64,000 nucleotides of DNA, taken from positions 87,852,431 to 87,916,430 of the forward strand of contig NC_031768.1 of assembly GCF_001522545.3 (NCBI RefSeq), given 5' to 3'. A model generated the notes under the pieces. It was not told where the DNA came from. It saw only the letters and a list, made by a program, of their open reading frames with translations, and did no database searches. This DNA is from Parus major (taxonomy: Eukaryota; Chordata; Aves; Passeriformes; Paridae). Numbering within the stretch: the first letter of the stretch is position 1; each line of letters begins with the position of its first letter. Made by a program: the position numbers and the translations under genes. Positions 24,301 through 36,639 of the stretch are shown piece after piece.

Positions 24301-25846
24301 TGCATTTAACAGCTGCAAGGTCCATTTCCCCATGTCCAGCTTGGTGCGATTTATATATTCAGGACTAAGGTTCTCATGTTTTACTTGGCCATAATATAGT
24401 TCATGAACCACTTTATGAGTGTCTTTTTGCCAAAAAAGTATTAAATTCTTTATGTCAATTTTCTGAGAGTTTGGGAAATAGCAGGATAGGTGTACAGTGT
24501 GATGGAGAAATGCTTTCACCGGATGCATGCTGGCAGCAATACCTTAGACAGAGAGAGAGAAAAATTAAGATTTCCACCAGCTATGGAAGAATACCAAGTT
24601 GCACTCAGAGCACTTAACAACAGTGGAAATAAAACCACCAGCATTTAGACACAAATTCTCCCGCTAGGGATGACAGGACACATATTTGTTCAAATCTGTG
24701 GAGTTCAGGTCATAAAACTGTTTCTTATTTTTCTTCCTATATTTTACTTTCCAAAGAAGGCAAACACAGACTGTGAGCATCTACATTTTAGAAAACTTAT
24801 TTGCAGGCCAAAGATCCAAACAATTCCCTCTTGCAGCATCCTGAGTGCAATGAGATTCTACCACAAAGAAGATAGCTGAAAAATTTCTATTTAAAAAGTT
24901 AATTCTCCTAAGAAAATAACACAGCATTAAATTTTTGAAGAAACTATGAAGTACACACTGTGTGGTAAATGTGAGTGTCTAGGGAATGCATGACCAGAAG
25001 GTCAGAAGCAGGAGAACACTTTCAGTCTCAATGAAGAATTAATCTAAAGTTTAATGACAAATTAAATGTCAGATTTAACTGTTCCGTAATAATTTACAAT
25101 TTAATGACAGAGTAAATGTCAGATTTAACTGTTCTGTTGCTGATCTTGTTAACAGAAATGGTCAATAAACACAATTCTGCCTTAATGCAAAGAAAGGATG
25201 AACTGCACTACACAAGGGATGATTTTGCTCCTGCTTTCCCCTGTGCATGTGTCCATTATTATGAATGGTGGTGGTCTGGGGGGACTGTATTTTCTTGGAA
25301 TAAGAAATGCAGCCCTTGTCCCAGAAGATACAAACATCTCTGCTATGTTCAAAAGGAGGAGATTTACAGTCTCTCCCCTGGTGCGAAGTTCTGCCTGTTC
25401 TTGCAGAGCACCAGACTGCAAAATGATCTCTGTGGCTGCCTCAAACTCCAGTTGTCCCATATCAAACAGACAGTTTTCAGTTTAACACTGCTCTTCTCTA
25501 TAATGCACACAGGTGATACACAGACATATTAAAGACAGATTTAAATTGAGAATTTAAGAGCAACATAAAATAAGTGTAATGTAAAGATATAAAGTTGAAG
25601 AGAGAAAGTACTTACTATATATATTTTATAGAGTCCCTGCACACAATTTAAATACATGTGACATAGGCTATATGACCTTGGTTCTGCAATGGAAGTGATT
25701 AATACTACTATGGAATGAGCTTCTTAATGGATGAGAAAGTATCACATAGCAGGACACAAAGAATTTAAACAGTTTTAACGATTGAAAATGTGCCTTTTAC
25801 CTGGGAGAAATATCATAGCACAAAGGAAGAATGTGCAGACCTCCAT
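18204..25846 (-). CDS. CD86: CD86 (B7-2) co-stimulatory ligand, gene-level span from start codon to end of transmembrane exon
   Basis: This is the CD28/CTLA-4 ligand of antigen-presenting cells, a type I membrane protein with one IgV and one IgC domain. Four exons join in frame: 25846-25801, 24542-24198, 20672-20361 and 18344-18204. They give about 281 codons before the tail. Family marks I can read are FWQ and YQCII in the IgV domain, the linker ANYSQPEI (human CD86 has ANFSQPEI), and YPEPK in the IgC domain. Both Ig cysteine pairs are present. All junctions are phase 1, as usual for Ig-superfamily genes. Introns are about 1.26, 3.5 and 2.0 kb; two of them hold CR1 insertions. The gene points away from MAN1A2, whose start lies 29.5 kb off. 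VTCN1 and CD80 were considered, but the interdomain linker and IgV wording fit CD86 best. The 3' coding end is uncertain (see the tail candidates). Confidence 0.9.
19800..20037 (+). mobile_element. CR1 fragment in CD86 intron (IgC-transmembrane)
   Basis: GTAGTCAAACTCTGGAACAGCTTGCTGAGAGAGGTTGTGGAGTCTTCCTCC and GGTTGAACTAGATCATCTCCAGATGCCTCTTCCAACC are the CR1 3' end, antisense to CD86. It ends with an AATTCTGTGA-type tail. Confidence 0.82.
20361..20672 (-). CDS. CD86: CD86 IgC-domain exon
   Basis: This 312-nt phase 1-1 exon follows acceptor tttggtctgtttcag and ends at donor GGCATAG|GTGAGT. It encodes the membrane-proximal IgC domain. It begins with the CD86 linker ANYSQPEI, its first codon split with the IgV exon. 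It contains NLSCSSSGGYPEPKEMTWL with the first cysteine, LYNVTSKLNIPVP, and NISCLL with the second cysteine. Sequons NYS, NLS, NIT, NVT and NIS predict heavy N-glycosylation. The intact frame and canonical splice sites argue for a working gene. Confidence 0.9.
21676..21770 (+). repeat. AAAT-rich low-complexity tract
   Basis: Imperfect AAAT/AAAC units over about 95 bases, within the CD86 IgV-IgC intron. Confidence 0.8.
23090..23325 (-). mobile_element. CR1 fragment in CD86 intron (IgV-IgC)
   Basis: AGAATCCTAGAATCTCTTGTGTTGAAAGGGAC...GATCATCAAGGCCAACCCC, then GACCACCTCCCTGGGGAACCTGTCAGTGCCTGACC and GGTGAAGAACCATTTCCTGATATCCAACTTAAATCTCCCC, is a CR1 3' end in antisense. It is therefore in the same orientation as CD86 transcription. 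Confidence 0.88.
24198..24542 (-). CDS. CD86: CD86 IgV-domain exon
   Basis: This 345-nt phase 1-1 exon lies between acceptor tctctgtctaag and donor ATTG|GTAAGT. It encodes the membrane-distal IgV domain, which carries the CD28/CTLA-4 binding face in this family. Visible family marks are LSC (first Ig cysteine), the FWQ strand, the stretch VVHELYYGQVKHENL, an NRT sequon, WTLQLLN, and DEGRYQCII with the second cysteine. The residues IHQSECSLHII lead into the linker. Order, spacing and wording track mammalian CD86 closely, and no frameshift or stop is present. Confidence 0.9.
25050..25136 (+). repeat. Tandem duplication in CD86 intron, 50-bp offset
   Basis: TTTAATGACAAATTAAATGTCAGATTTAACTGTTCCG recurs 50 bases on as TTTAATGACAGAGTAAATGTCAGATTTAACTGTTCTG. 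It lies between the signal and IgV exons. Confidence 0.9.
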
Positions 25847-25850
25847 GACA
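25801..25850 (-). CDS. CD86: CD86 signal-peptide exon (start codon at 25846-25844)
   Basis: On the minus strand a pyrimidine-rich acceptor (cttcttcttacag) is followed by TGTC and then ATG. Fifteen codons follow, starting MEVCTFFLCAMIF, and the exon ends CCA G|GTAAAAGG, leaving one base of a split codon. That G joins GT of the next exon to make Gly, giving a hydrophobic leader of about 20 residues that ends ...PGIAAS. The acceptor directly upstream shows that an earlier non-coding exon should exist. The ATG inside the IgV exon is not the start, because the ORF there runs back in frame to the acceptor and joins this leader. Confidence 0.82.
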
Positions 25851-25966
25851 CTGTAAGAAGAAGGAAATAAATAAATATGTTAGAGGTTGAAAACATTCCA
25901 GTAATCCCAAAGAAGTAAACCAAGAAGTTTTAGCAAGGGAGAGAGTACTGAGAAAGTTAATCTCAC

Positions 25967-26000
25967 CGTTTTCCATAGACTGGTGCAAGGACTTCTATGT
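25967..26000 (-). promoter_or_regulatory. Candidate 3' end of CD86 non-coding first exon
   Basis: The minus strand reads ATGGAAAACG|GTGAGATTAAC, a fair donor 116 nt upstream of the signal-peptide exon. The acceptor at 25851 shows some upstream exon must exist, and this is the nearest candidate. The upstream exon boundary and transcription start cannot be read. If it is used, its ATG would open a short frame overlapping the CD86 start out of frame. Confidence 0.25.
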
Positions 26001-26129
26001 GTTTCCCAGCCTTTAGCAACCACAGCTAGCATGCCATAGCAGATCCCTGGTTTACAGAGAAGGTGATGTGGTGCAAGATTACTGCAGACTGTGTATGCCA
26101 TGGGAGTAACACAGAGTTCCTGAGGTCCA

Positions 26130-26285
26130 AAGGGCAGGACAAGTACCCAAAACGCCTTGAGTGGAGGAAAGAGGAATGGGGAGCATGCTTGGCCTGGCAG
26201 TGTGGGGAAGAAGATGGGGAATTGAAAGTAGAGGGGGAGGAGAGTGTGACGAAGAAGGAAGAGGTGGGGGAGACGTCAGCTACCA
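26130..26285. promoter_or_regulatory. Purine-rich tract upstream of CD86
   Basis: The plus strand is strongly purine-rich, with GAGGAAAGAGGAATGGGGAG and later GGAAGAGGTGGGGGAG. It lies 0.3-0.45 kb upstream of the CD86 coding start. GAGGAA is the core recognised by the myeloid/B-lymphoid factor PU.1, which fits the expression of CD86. The regulatory role is inference from position and motif only. Confidence 0.22.
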
Positions 26286-26289
26286 GAAG

Positions 26290-28620
26290 TGATGAATGTG
26301 TGATCTTCAGTTTCATGACAGGAATCTATCCTTAGCAACAGCAAAGGATAACACAGGGAAATCCTATGATATATGATACAGACAGCTGATGCTAAAGAGC
26401 ACATAGTTCATGGTAAAGAAAAAATTAGCTTCTCTTTAGAAAAAAAGAAAAACCTCCAATGTCTTGTCTCCTAAGCAAAACACCTCTCTGCCTGCTTGGT
26501 TTCATGTGGTGTAAGGGCCCATGGTCCTGGTAAACAGCCAGATGTCATCCCCATGCACCCTGAGAACGGCACCTCTATCTGCTCTGTGTTTACTACTTTG
26601 CATTTTAGCAGCACCTTTGTGGGTTTTGTGTGCCTTTTCCATATTTTTGGGAGAAACCTCCATACCATCCTTGCCAAAGTCCTTCACTCTCCCCCTTCAA
26701 ACAGCGCCAAAGAAACCTCTTTTGCAGGAGCAGATGTAAAACTCTCCAGCTCTCATACTACTAAAAAGAGTGAGATCACTGTCTGCTATCCTCAGTAGTA
26801 GTACACTTTCCTGAAGGATGGTTTCCCATTTTTTGTCATGTTTTATTTTAGGCTTGGGTCTTTACCTTTACCTCAGGTCTCTGGTGTCTTCTTCTGTTTA
26901 ATACAGATTCCACTCAGTCCACTGACATGTGTTTTGTGAGTGTACTGTAATTTACAGGACTGACAATGGTGTTTTTTCCAACTTCATTCTGCCTTTTCTT
27001 AGGAAAGGGGAGAAACAAGTCCGCATGGCTCAGAGGATATAGATAATTTTGTTTTGATCCATCTGTCATAGCAGAAGAGGTGGGAGGGGAGGGAGGGCTC
27101 ATGCACAATCCATTGTCATAGACAGAGGTCATTCTTTTTCTGCTCCAGCCACCCAAATGCATGGTAAACTTTTATCAAGGGGTTTTCCCTCCCAGAATGA
27201 GCCCCACTGAACTAAACCAGACAGTAAAAGTAAAGTGCCTAAGTAAAAATAACTGTGCCAAGACACTCAAATTGACAGAAACTACTTTGCAGCAGTCACA
27301 TTTCTATCCTATAAATAAGAATTTTGGCTTTCAGTCAAGTGAAAAATAAAGGATAGCTCTGTTTTTCTTTTGGATTCAGTGCAGGTGTGTAAGAGGAGAA
27401 ATTAAAGCAATTCAGCAGCTACTGACATAAGTGGAGAGAGTATACTGCATGTTTTGCAATGACTGTCTCACAGAAACAAAGAAAAAAACCAGAACTAAAA
27501 ATGAGAATGAGAGAGAAAAAAATCCAGGCAAAAATACCAAATAGCACTGCATGCCTTTCTTTGTGGTTTGGATTTGGAGCTGTGAGGACAGAAGTCTCAA
27601 AGTTCCTTCATGTTTTCCCAGCTGCTGTCTTCCAGGAGAAAGTGTGTTTTTGGGGATGCTGGCATGAAGAAGGATCCCCTGAGTCTGCAGAGGGGTGTAC
27701 ACCCACCTTCCCTGCAGAGGGGAATTGCTTGTCACTGAGTGTGAGTGTGTCAAGCTGCTTCTCTCATGGGAGCTGCTTTATAGAGAATTGCTGAATCATT
27801 AATTGGGTCACTACAACTTCAGTGCTGCCAACAGCTTTTCTTCTCCTTTTCTATAAAATGCCTTTAACCAACAAATGCAAATCCTTGGAGCTGGTGTCCA
27901 GAAGACTGAAGGGAGGAAGGGGAATTACACAGTATCACTGTGGGCTCCTTACACTATTCCTTTGGCATATTCAACACAAATTCTGTGCTCAATTCTCTCT
28001 TACATCTGCAGACCATTGAAAGTCCTGTTGTGTCCCAGAACTGAGCAGCAGTCAAAGGGGGCCAGGTAAGAGAGGAAAGATAGACACTGTGGGTCTGTGT
28101 GTGGATGTGCAATTTTGCTGTTCACAGGCTGAGTGCATCCATCTGTGGAAGTGGCACTTTCTCATGGTGCCAGTGATAACTGATGAGATGGAAGTGGTTT
28201 GGTTGGAAGACCCAAGAAATTATCTCTGACATCCTCAATAATGTGAGGTCAGTCCATGGGGAGGTAAACATTTTCCCTTGATAATAAAGCTAGCATACAA
28301 TGGGGTGTCTTTCTTCTCTTTTGGAGCTTTTTCAGCCATTCCTGGAGGAGTCTCCATGACTCACAATTACAAATCATGTGTGGATGTCAGAGATGAAAAT
28401 GGAGAAGTATATTAATTGAAATTATGTCAGTATGCAGTCAGGAGTCACACTCAACCCTTTATTTACTGTTTCTACAGTGAAATCACTGAAAGGAGATGAA
28501 ACCATATGAGCACATGCACTCTACAGGCCTGATTCATGAGGGCTTTGGTTTGGTCCAAACAAGTCTGAGAAAACTCATGAGGCAGTTCCCACTTGGCTCA
28601 GTACAGGGGGATTCCTGTCC
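26290..28620. other. Intergenic, nothing recognised
   Basis: No exon, CR1 or SINE text can be supported. Several 60-110-codon frames overlap on both strands without family wording or splice-consistent edges. Confidence 0.6.
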
Positions 28621-28624
28621 TGAA

Positions 28625-29270
28625 TCATAAAATCATAGAACGTTAGGAGTTGGAAGAAACCTTAGAGATCACCTGGGACTAGGTGCCATGGGGAGGGACA
28701 TCTCCCACTGTACCAGGTTCCAAGCCCATCCAACCTGGCTTCGAACACTGCCAGGGTTGGGACATTCACAACTTCTCTGGACAACCAGTTCCAGTACCTC
28801 ACCACCCTCACAGTAAAGAATTTATTCCTAATATCCAGCTGAAATTTCCCCTCTTGGAATTTGTACCTGTTCCTTCTTTTCCTGTCACTACAGTTCCTAG
28901 GGTTCCATGTCCTTCCTGTGTCAGGGGGGAGACTCGAGGAGACTCGAGGAGAGGAGAGGAGAGGAGAGAGGAATCACCTCCTGCATGCTGGCCATGCTGC
29001 TTTAGATACAGCCCAGGGTATGGTTTGCCTTCTGGGCTGTGAGCACACACTTCCTGCTCATGTTCAATTTTTCATCAACTATCTATGCCCAAGTTCTTCT
29101 CCACAGGGCTGCTCTCAATCACTTCACCAACCTATTGGTGTCCCTGGGATTGCCACAACTCAGGTGCAGGCTCTTGGACTTTGCTTTGTTGCACTTCAGG
29201 ATGTTTGCATCAACCCACCTTTCAAGCATGTCAGGGTCCCTCTGGATGGCAAAACTCCAACATCAATGTT
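28625..29270 (-). mobile_element. CR1 LINE, antisense copy
   Basis: It opens with AATCATAGAACGTTAGGAGTTGGAAGAAACCTTAGAGATCACC and continues CCTCACCACCCTCACAGTAAAGAATTTATTCCTAATATCCAGC. After a GA-rich insertion it reaches CAGGTGCAGGCTCTTGGACTTTGC...GTCAGGGTCCCTCTGGATGGC, a CR1-linked segment. All of it reads 3' to 5' relative to CR1. Confidence 0.85.
28927..28972 (+). repeat. Short GA-rich tandem repeat inside CR1
   Basis: Two GAGACTCGAG units followed by GAGAG/GAGGA units interrupt the CR1 copy. Confidence 0.85.
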
Positions 29271-31611
29271 TGGGGAAAAGAGCAACCTTTACTTTTGAGG
29301 GCAATTGCCAGAAAGCCCTGTGTGACTTATTTTGAGACTGGTTTTCTCTGTCCTGTTCCTCCCAATCCAGCATGTGAAACCAGCATGTAAATGCCCAAAA
29401 GGCACAGTGAAGCATGAAGGTCTTGGAGTAAACAAGAGCTTTGTATCAGGTACACTTGCCTGGGTTTTCATTTGCTCTCTTTTTTGCTGTTTTCAGTTTT
29501 GAATATAGTCATTATCTTTTGAAAGACACTGTCACATCTGCGCTCTTTGACTCCTAAGTTCCTTCATGACCCTTAAGTTCCTTCCAAAATGTTCCTTTAT
29601 TGCATATTCCCACAGGTAATTAGCTTGTTTTCTTACAACAGGTACACATATTCTATGGGAAAACTCTCCTGCCCCATGTTGAACTCAAAACAAAACTAAA
29701 CACTGAACTAGTAAATTACTCTTTTTATTTTTCTAGCATGGGGAATTTTTCTAAAATTTCCACCCTATGCAACACTGAACAACTCCATGAGCAGTGCTGT
29801 GAGCCTCCTGGAGGCAGGACATCTGTGACAAAGACTTTCCACTACTGACTTGGAAGCTATCCCTGGGGCTTGTAAATTAAATTATCCTAAAAATGCATTT
29901 GCCAGCCTACCCCCATGTTGCAAATACAATTTGATTTGTACAAGTCTTATCAAAGGAAATCACACCTTAAGAAAATTTCTTTAACATGGCAAGTTCAGAG
30001 GATTCTATGATGCCCTCCACCCTAATACTAAGCCATATGGCTAAGCCATATAATTATCCAACGAGACACATATTTTAAAACATACATTATTCAGGCAACT
30101 TGATTTTCCTATGGGCTTCCCCAGTCAGAAAACTGTCACTGTTTTAATTAGTTGCAAAACTTTATCTTTGCTCATTCTTTTATAACTGTCTTTCATTCCA
30201 ACTTATATTTTAAAATTCTGGGCTTGTTGTTTAATTATTTTTTTAATTATGTGAAGAAAACCCAACCCTCTGCCTTCCTAATATTTGATTTCTGAATGCA
30301 TTTTATATCCCTTCCCATTCAGCAACATCCTTTTATAGTATCTAAGATCTTCAGGAGAACCACGACTTTCACTATGATTCTGGGATCACTTTGCTCTAAC
30401 ATCTAGAAACTCCTCTGTTAATAGCAATTAAAAAACACCAATTATTTAAATAATACCTTTGGTAAAGAGATCATGGAGCATTCCAGTGCCTCTGCAAGCA
30501 GAATCCTTCATCCACGACTTGGGTCTCTGAAAGAGGGCACGGTGGCTACCTAATGACAGAGTCTCACTGCACAAACCATAGGACACAAGCGTGTTCTCCC
30601 TGCAAGTGAAACTGCAGGGGAAATTCAGAGGGGAAGAACGTCATCACATTAGAATTAGACATTCATTTGGATTAGCTGTGGTGTTTGAGTTCCACCTAAA
30701 GTACAGGTCAGGTGTACATGTTTTTCCACACTTTAAGCCACACCTGGCCACAGAGATCGCAAGTTGGTTGAACCACTTCTGCATCACAGGCACAATAGAT
30801 GATGTCTGTCGTCCTTTCCCAGCTCTCGCACTCGCATCAAGGCTAGTACAGCAAACTTCTCTGCTGGGAGGTAGTAATTGCTGGGTTCATGTCTCACCAA
30901 TTCACAGCAGGCCGTTCAAATTTGCACTGAAACAGAAAGGGAACACACTCCTATTCCCACACAGCTCACAATTTAGAGGTGACAGCTGATGAACAGGCCA
31001 GTCAGTTGCTGGAGACTCTTCAAGAGTCATTGTATGGAAGAGGGAATGTAAATGCCCATTCCCAGGCTGTCCCTCTTCCAAGTCTCCTATTTTTGCACAG
31101 GATACTTTGCCTGGAAAGGGCATCATTGCTACACAATGCAGTACAGGCATAATTTCAAATAGCAGCTTGCAAGGCACCTCTGGTGTCAAGGTGTGTGCTG
31201 TATACAGAAAGATGAATCGGTATTTGATTCCTTACTACACAAACAGAGCTAACAAGGATTAGCTGCCATGCAATATATTCAATGCTTAGTCCTTAGGTGT
31301 TAGATTCCTTATTTTCAGTAGAAGTCTTTCAAAATCAGCTGGGCATGTGACACGAACTTCATACTGCTTTTCAAAACAGAAGGATCTCTGATCAAGTGCT
31401 ACTTTTCTTGCAACAAATTAATCTTAATTATTAAATGAAGATGTGATATTCAGTAGCTCAGTTAAATGAGCCAAGCCTCTGTTCTAGCACAGAAATCACT
31501 CTGGGGACACATACTGATTTTCTCACAGTGCTTCTTATAGTACATTAACTTTACAAAGGTAAAGGTTCTGCCTTTCGGTTTTGGTTTCTCCCCTCAGCCA
31601 CCAGAACTAAG

Positions 31612-31680
31612 CTGTGAAGAATTGACCTGATTCTCATATTCACTGGTGTAAATTAGGTCCAGCCTCCTTAAAATGTGTAT
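31612..31680 (+). repeat. Possible ancient amniote repeat
   Basis: GACCTGATTCTCATATTCACTGGTGTAAATTAGG resembles the CTGATTCTC...ACTGGTGTAAATCAGG phrase that recurs in reptilian and avian old interspersed repeats. The match is short and from recall, so family assignment is open. Confidence 0.3.
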
Positions 31681-34600
31681 GATCGGACAACACCCTGGAG
31701 ATCCACTATGGTCCTTTCACCCAGGTCCTGATTATAAACATCTTGCTCCAGGAATTCAGGAAATGATTGTGCTGATGCCACCATAGGATGGGCTCTGCCT
31801 CATTCTGCTATAGCCTGATCAGCTTGCTCCAGGAAGTAAGGGATGTGTGTGAAGCTGCTATGATAGCAACTGTGGCTCAAATGAAACAGAGAGCAGCTAT
31901 GGAGTCACTTCACTAATAACAATTATGTGTTTATGAAGGTGTGCTCCTACTTGCTTATAGGAGCATTACAAATGCTTGCGTCTCTAACTGTCCAAATCAT
32001 TATCAGATAAATAAAAAAGGCTAAAGCATTCAATCAAAAGGATTACTACAATACTGGGGAATGCCTGATTTCCTACTCCAGTGTTCCTGTCTCAGAGGCA
32101 GCAAAATACTCCAGTATGGATCTTGCTTGATAACAGAAATGTTCATCCTTTCCTCTGTCCTCAGTGACTGCCTTCCACTGTGTGCAGAAAGTCCAGATCA
32201 CAGAAAATCCACCCTCTCCTATCACAAAAATGTTTGTGCTACTTATAGCGAGTACTCTCTGTGCAAAAGATGCTTCCTCTTTTTAAGCTGAAATTCCCCT
32301 TTTAAGGCACATTTGATTCTCTCACAAGTGTCAGTGTTATTCACAGCGTCCCTGAGCTGCTGTGTAAGCCCTATCCTTCACGTAAACCTTTGCTTGGATT
32401 TTGCCTGAAGGAAATAACCCTTTTTGAAGAAGACTAAGTTCTTATGGCTGGCAAATACCATTCACTTTTCTTTGCTTAAATGGGCCTTTGAATATAAAAT
32501 ACAGTTTTTTGGCAAAGACTGAAGTTACTACAATGAGATTAAAAAAAGCAGCCTGTCCTTCCCCAGTACTCCACCGCTGAAAGTCACAAAGTTAATTTAA
32601 GAACTGATGACACTGTAAAAACACATCTGAATGGATTGTTATGTAAGAACAGTGATATCAGTACTGATTCCATAATATTTATGGGAAATTGAAGAAATTT
32701 AAGGCCGTATCTATGACACAGCTGCCCTTCTTGCCATATTCTCATTGACTTTTCTACATGACTGAATAAAGAAGTTGTGATTATGTGTTTGACTATTTAT
32801 ATGTATAATCCTTTGATAAATTGATAACTTCATTTTCTTGTACTGCCAATTTATTTACATGGAATTTGATTTCTCCTGTAACCTCATTTTGATTCTGCCA
32901 GCTTAGTAAAACTTGTAATTTTATCATCCATTTAGATTTGTTTCAAGTTGGCTTATGAGAATGCAGTGAGCTTCATAAAAGCCCAGCTTAATGAGTGCAG
33001 TTGTTCTTGCCAGCTGTAGATCAAACAATATTCACACCTGAGTCTCTTTTGTCTGAATCACATTTTATACATGGCATTCGAAAAGGGGCTGCCTGGGGAG
33101 AAAAAAAAAAATTCATCCTGTATCCTTTGCCTATTAAGCATCTGGATCTATTGCCTATTATTAGAAATGAATTCCAAATCAGTTTCTGTATGCACGTTTT
33201 TCTTTGCCCAGGACAAACTACTCAACAGCTCTGATTAAAAATAGAGAAGTAGGCTGTTAGGAGTGAAGAAGGGGAAGTTTTTTCTCCAGTCTTTAGCAAT
33301 CAGAGAACTATAATTTACTTTTAACAGTTTCCTGTGAATGCAGCCAAAAGAATAATTTCTTCAACTAGATTGATTGAAGACTAATTGGACCTAATTTAAG
33401 TGTTTCCCAAACATGTTCAGCAAAAATCTAAAACCTTGAAGCATTTACAGGCTTCAGATTTTTCCCTTGCATGCAACTTAGTCTTGCAGTTAACAAGGAA
33501 AATAGGAGAAGTGCATGGGATTTTCAGAGATGATGGAATATCCTCCTCCCACTCTGACATGTCACCAAAAGTAATGATGGATGAGATCTAAACATTGGAC
33601 TGGAAGAAATCAAATTTGAAATGTTAAATATTCTTTGTCTTCCTGCCTACAGAGTCTCAGAATTTATACTGAATGTCATACAAATTTATTGAGTTCAGTT
33701 TTCATCTGAACCCTCACCAGCCACGCTGGTTGCAGCTGGATTAGAAGGTAGTGCTCTTTGTATGGGCCTGGGTAACCTGCGATGAGATGGGATGTGGTTC
33801 CTAGTTTCATGGTGAAAGTTTTTTTATGCATTTATAGGTTAGCTTTACCTATAATTTTATTGATAATAATATGTATTTAATAGGAATAGCTGTGTTGGCA
33901 ATGTATTGCTTGTGATGATCTCTTAAAAACTTGTTGGGTGATATCTGAAATAGGAAACCAATGTGTCTAAATCAGAAGAGAATGTAAAAAGTTCGAAGCA
34001 AGACAGAGAGAGTGTGTAGGCAAAGAAAGAGAAACTAGATCAGGCCTTAATTGAAACACATAAAAGCTACATGAGAAGATCATAGAGAGGCAGGGATTTT
34101 GTAGAATAGAATTAGGAGTTAGCTGCTGATAAGAAGGTTTTTAAGAAGAGGTCAGTGCAAACACTCTAATATTAGTCTTTTGGGGAAAAACATACTTCAT
34201 GGTAGATCATAAATAAAAGGTAAGCAATTATTCAGAAAGACAGACTGAACTTGAAAGCCCAGGCTTAAGAGTGAATTTTCATCAGAATTTCATCCACTTC
34301 TTTGTCTGTTCCTAAAACAAAGACCTTGAAGTTGAAATTGAAGGAATAACAAAGGTAACAAAGTAAGGATTGAAGATAGAGCTCCAAGTTGGCACATACA
34401 GAAAGAAGAAACATGTTGAAACTTGGCCACACAAAACACTGAGTGTATGATTAATACAGCAGAACCCTAAAAGCTGACAGGTATTTGGAAAGATGTTTCC
34501 TTGTAGCTGAGACTCCTGCTCTGAAAAGGCTTCCCTTGGAGATAACGTAGCAGCAAGGACAAGATGCTATGGTGTGTGCAGAGCCTCACTGAAATTTACA

Positions 34601-36639
34601 ATTTTGCATCAGGCCTGCAGGTTAAAAAGGTTTGACAATCTGGAGCTGATTGTGATATTGCAATACACTTACATTATGATTGGACTGTAAGTGAAAAAGA
34701 TTTACTGAGGTGTATGGGGACACATAGGGACATAAGCCTGCCACCCACAGCAGGGTGCATTTGCTGTGAGCAGCCCAGACATGCTCAGCAGACACCCCAA
34801 GCTGACAGAGGGTCACAGTGAGGATGCCTGAAGTCTTAATTTTTGTATACAGAGGTACTACTTATCAGTTAATGTTAGATTTTACTTACAGTAGGCAGAT
34901 GTTATGTAGGTACTTATCAGAGTGGGAAAAGCATGGGATAAATGATCAAAGGCAAGCAGACCTGGCGTGCTGAACCATGTGAGGACACGGAGAGGTTTTT
35001 TTAGAAAGCTGGTATTGGGTTGTTCTGGAAAGGAGGTAAAGGACATCCTGAAGGAAGGGGTTGTTGTCTAGTGCCTCAGAAAATGGTGTAGCCTGAAAGT
35101 AAGTGCTGTCTTCCTTGGGAACCCCAGAAAGCTTCCAGAGGAACTCTGTGATCCAGTGCCTAAGGCTGAAGTAGCCACCAGGATGGGAGGTGAAAAATCA
35201 AGAGGAGATCAGAACTGTGATGATGGCATCAGTGGCAAAGAGAACCACCCATTTTACACTGACAGAACCCCTTTAGCCATATGTAGGATCTGAGTTTTCT
35301 ATCAAAGTCATAAGGGATGGCAAAATATTCTTCATTCTCCCCAGAGTATTAAATGCTGATGCAAAAATGATGCCTAGGCGATTAAAAAGCAAGTTCCATA
35401 AAATGGTGTGTCACAATAAACAACAGGGAAGCACCCAAGGTATTGTTAGGAGGTATCTTGACTCTGGAGATAGGATTAGGAAATTGTTTTGGCAAAGTTC
35501 TCCTAGAGTCTCTGGGTACCACCAAGGACAAAACCTCTGCTAAGTGGCTTCAGGGTACAAAGCACAAAAAAAATTGAGAAACCAAGCTGTCCTGCTTCTG
35601 CTCCCACAGTCACAGCTCACTCTGAGAAATGAAAGGCATGAAATACTACCAAAATGGGTTGTACTGGACAAATCTTAAAATCTAAGGAAGGTGGTGATGC
35701 ATTTTTTGCCATGAACTGAAGAGGCAAGTTTTGTAGACAGAGAAATGTATCTTTTATTAATCCAAATATTGACAGAAAAAACAGGAGGAGCTTCAAAAGG
35801 CTTTAAAAATGCCTGATAGCCTGCTTTCTTTTTCCTGTGGTACAAGTTGCTCTATTAGGAAACATGATCTCTCTACAGATCTTGCTTCATTTAGACTATC
35901 CTGGCTACATCAAGACTACTATTATGATTAAGGCTTTGAATGCCCACATTCAGAAAACAAGAAATGCTAAACATAGTTCATGGGGAGAATGCAATGCTTC
36001 CAAATGGAAATTTTGGCAATTAGCACGCTGAGGAGGGAGTCACATACATGAGTCTATGAGAGAAGCCTGCAAAAATATATCTTCAATCTGACCACTTTCT
36101 AGGATCTGGCTTTCTCATTCTATGCTAATGTGTACCTGATTTCCCTCAGGATTCCCAGTCAAAAAGCTTGTTCTGTTAACAGGCGCCTTCATCACCTCCT
36201 CCAAAAAGAAGGATGCAGCACTCTATCATAAGGACACAAGCAAATCCTTTTCCCTTCTTTAGGAGACTCAGGTTCATCCAAAGATTCTAGCTTACTTTTT
36301 CACACTGCAGAACTACTTTGTGTACCAGGCTAAAGGCAGTCCTGTAGTAGGACCAAATCCCTTCTGAGCCAGCTCCACTTTGCACATAAGAGTTATGAAA
36401 TCTCTTGGTCAGAAAAGAAGGAGCATAATGACCTCCATTTACTAGTGCTTCAAGTGGGATGTGGGAGCTCTGGATTCACGTTGCTGCCCCCAGGACTGTA
36501 TTAAGAGTTTTGTGTTAAGTATTATTATGCCAAATGCACAGGCAGTGGTTGGGGCTGTGATAAGAAGACCAGGAATGAGCTCTTCTTTCTTTGATACCTC
36601 TTGCATCATGCAGCTAAGGCAATATTCCCCCTTTCTAAT

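Noticed and set aside
18204..25846. VTCN1 or CD80 as the identity of the B7 gene
   Set aside because: VTCN1 was considered because of its position next to human MAN1A2, but the ANYSQPEI linker, YPEPK, FWQ and YQCII marks are those of CD86.
30591..30989. 132-codon plus-strand frame
   Set aside because: No family wording; begins at a non-ATG codon and shows no supporting context.
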